A DNA stretch of 16,614 bases, taken from positions 1 to 16,614 of the forward strand of contig DATKRV010000078.1 of the NCBI GenBank assembly GCA_035532075.1. The letters are read 5' to 3'. The notes beneath the pieces were generated by a model. That model did no database searches. It had not been told where the DNA came from and saw only the letters and a list, made by a program, of their open reading frames with translations. Each line of letters opens with the position of its first letter. Positions within the stretch are counted from its first letter, which is position 1. The stretch is from CAIVND01 sp035532075 (lineage in GTDB: Bacteria; Actinomycetota; Acidimicrobiia; Acidimicrobiales; Bog-793). The translations under genes and the position numbers were made by a program. Below, piece by piece: positions 15,415 to 16,614 of this stretch.

Positions 15415-16029
15415 TCAGCCGGTCGCTTCGCGGACAATGTCGAGAAACAGCCCATGCAGCCGTGCATCATCGGTGAGCTCGGGATGAAACGCAGCGACCA
15501 TCACGTTCGCCTCGCGACAGACAACCGGACGAAGATCTCCATTGTGCGTGATCGATGAGAGGACCCGAACCCGCTCGCCATGGCTTTCGACGACCGGGGC
15601 GCGGATGAACACGGCGTGCATTGGCTCTTTCAGTCCCTCGATGTCGAGGTCCGCCTCGAATGATTCGACCTGACGGCCAAACGCGTTCCGACGCACGCCG
15701 ATGTCGATAGCCCCGAATGGACGCTGGTCGTCTCTGCCGTCGAGCACCGTACGCGACAACAGAATCATCCCGGCACAGGTTCCAAACGCGGGCATCTTTG
15801 CAACCAGACGCTCTCGAAGCGGGCCATCAAGACCCGACGATACCAACAACATGCCAAGTGTCGTCGACTCGCCCCCTGGCAGGATCAGCGCATCGACCTC
15901 GGAGAGGGCCTTTGGAGAGCGCACATTCACCCCCGCAACGCCAATTCGCTCAAGCGCAACAAGGTGCTCGCGAACATCTCCTTGAAGCCCGAGTACCCCA
16001 ATCGTCGGTTCACTCACCCTGTGGGCCAC
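15415..16029 (-). CDS. pdxT: PdxT, glutaminase subunit of pyridoxal 5'-phosphate synthase
   Basis: PdxT hydrolyses glutamine and passes ammonia to PdxS for vitamin B6 synthesis by the DXP-independent route. The 204-residue product has the family's IGVLGLQGDVREH, the LPGGESTTL oxyanion region (50-58), the nucleophile Cys85 in GTCAGM, and the His182/Glu184 pair in AAFHPELT, so the catalytic triad is complete. It starts with a GTG at 16029, with AAGGCAGG about nine bases upstream; a GTG at 16017 (residue 5) is an alternative. It lies 35 bp after pdxS on the same strand in the usual pdxS-pdxT order, and the two proteins form a 12+12 complex. Confidence 0.97.
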   Translation of the reverse strand: MAHRVSEPTIGVLGLQGDVREHLVALERIGVAGVNVRSPKALSEVDALILPGGESTTLGMLLVSSGLDGPLRERLVAKMPAFGTCAGMILLSRTVLDGRDDQRPFGAIDIGVRRNAFGRQVESFEADLDIEGLKEPMHAVFIRAPVVESHGERVRVLSSITHNGDLRPVVCREANVMVAAFHPELTDDARLHGLFLDIVREATG

Positions 16030-16064
16030 ATCGCACGCCTGCCTTCGGAGCTTGTATCTGTCAA

Positions 16065-16614
16065 CTACCAGCCGCGCTCGGCGAGACGGGTCTCGAGTGT
16101 CCCGATCTCCGCGCCACGCATCGCCTCGCCAAGTCCACGCGAAACCTTGACAAGCACCGATGGATCATCAAAGTGTGCCGTCGCCTCGACAATTGCGGCG
16201 GCCATCCGGCTCGGATCCTCGCTCTTAAAGATTCCTGATCCGACAAAAACTGCCTCTGCGCCAAGCTGCATCACCAGCGCTGCATCGGCTGGGGTCGCAA
16301 GTCCACCCGCACAAAACAGCGGCACGGGAAGCTTTCCGGTCTGGGCAATCTCAAGCACGAGGTCGATCGGGGCCTGAAGGTTCTTCGCCCAGCCATAGAG
16401 CTCGCCAGCATCACAGGCCCGGATCTTTTTGATGTCACCAAGAATCGATCGTAGGTGACGGACGGCCTCGACGACGTTCCCGGTTCCCGCCTCGCCCTTC
16501 GAGCGGATCAAGCACGCTCCTTCGGAGATCCGTCGCAGTGCCTCGCCAAGATTGGTCGCGCCACAGACAAAGGGAACCTCAAAGTTCCATTTGTCAATGT
16601 GATGCGCCTCATCT
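16065..16614 (-). CDS. pdxS: PdxS, pyridoxal 5'-phosphate synthase lyase subunit (N-terminus cut by window edge)
   Basis: The last 182 residues of PdxS are visible; the 5' end lies beyond the right edge. PdxS joins ribose 5-phosphate, glyceraldehyde 3-phosphate and ammonia into pyridoxal 5'-phosphate. The visible part includes DEAHHIDKWNFEVPFVCG, NLGEALRRISEG and the IRSKGEAGTGNVVEAVRHLR segment, whose lysine corresponds to the second catalytic lysine of the family. Next come LPVPLFCAGGLATPADAAL and AVFVGSGIFKSEDP, which bind phosphate, and a C-terminus ending in AERGW. The catalytic lysine that binds ribose 5-phosphate is outside the window. An internal TTG at 16511 is not the true start, because conserved sequence continues upstream of it. 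Confidence 0.97.
   Translation of the reverse strand, partial: DEAHHIDKWNFEVPFVCGATNLGEALRRISEGACLIRSKGEAGTGNVVEAVRHLRSILGDIKKIRACDAGELYGWAKNLQAPIDLVLEIAQTGKLPVPLFCAGGLATPADAALVMQLGAEAVFVGSGIFKSEDPSRMAAAIVEATAHFDDPSVLVKVSRGLGEAMRGAEIGTLETRLAERGW

Overview
The window looks like chromosomal DNA from a moderately high-GC actinobacterium. An acidimicrobial lineage is my best guess, from the Rpf-type muralytic enzyme, the PdxS/PdxT pyridoxal-phosphate route, the GlnD form, the GTG/TTG starts and several apparently leaderless genes. This placement is inference. No rRNA, tRNA, CRISPR array, transposase or integrase was seen.

The left half (1-7.2 kb) is an accessory-looking signalling cluster. A gene running off the left edge on the minus strand encodes a DICT sensory domain and reaches the first motif of a GGDEF domain. 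Divergent from it is a two-gene unit: a small protein of the S-adenosylmethionine decarboxylase (SpeD) fold whose self-processing residues are replaced, then an acyltransferase-like protein of the LuxI/FeeM/GNAT type. Convergent with these is a membrane GGDEF-EAL protein with intact catalytic motifs. Next come a coiled-coil protein of unknown function with a faint HEPN-like helical region, and a GAF-GGDEF protein with a degenerate active site and a stop codon inside its last conserved helix. Three c-di-GMP-type proteins around a SpeD-like/acyltransferase pair suggest a small-molecule signal locus tied to c-di-GMP. This is the most interesting part of the window.

From 7.2 to 8.0 kb there is about 800 bp with no convincing gene. 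The right half is housekeeping: glnD (PII uridylyl- or adenylyl-transferase), a long structured leader with possible c-di-AMP (ydaO-type) riboswitch features, a secreted resuscitation-promoting-factor-like enzyme, guaB (IMP dehydrogenase), an Rrf2-type regulator paired with a zinc-free quinone oxidoreductase, and on the minus strand pdxS (cut by the right edge), pdxT and a VOC/glyoxalase-fold protein.

Within the cluster the probable roles are: DICT-GGDEF as sensor and cyclase, GGDEF-EAL as synthesis and breakdown of c-di-GMP, GAF-GGDEF as a possible effector or sensor remnant, and the SpeD-like/acyltransferase pair as possible makers of an unknown metabolite. In the right half, glnD, guaB and pdxST serve nitrogen control, GTP synthesis and vitamin B6 synthesis.
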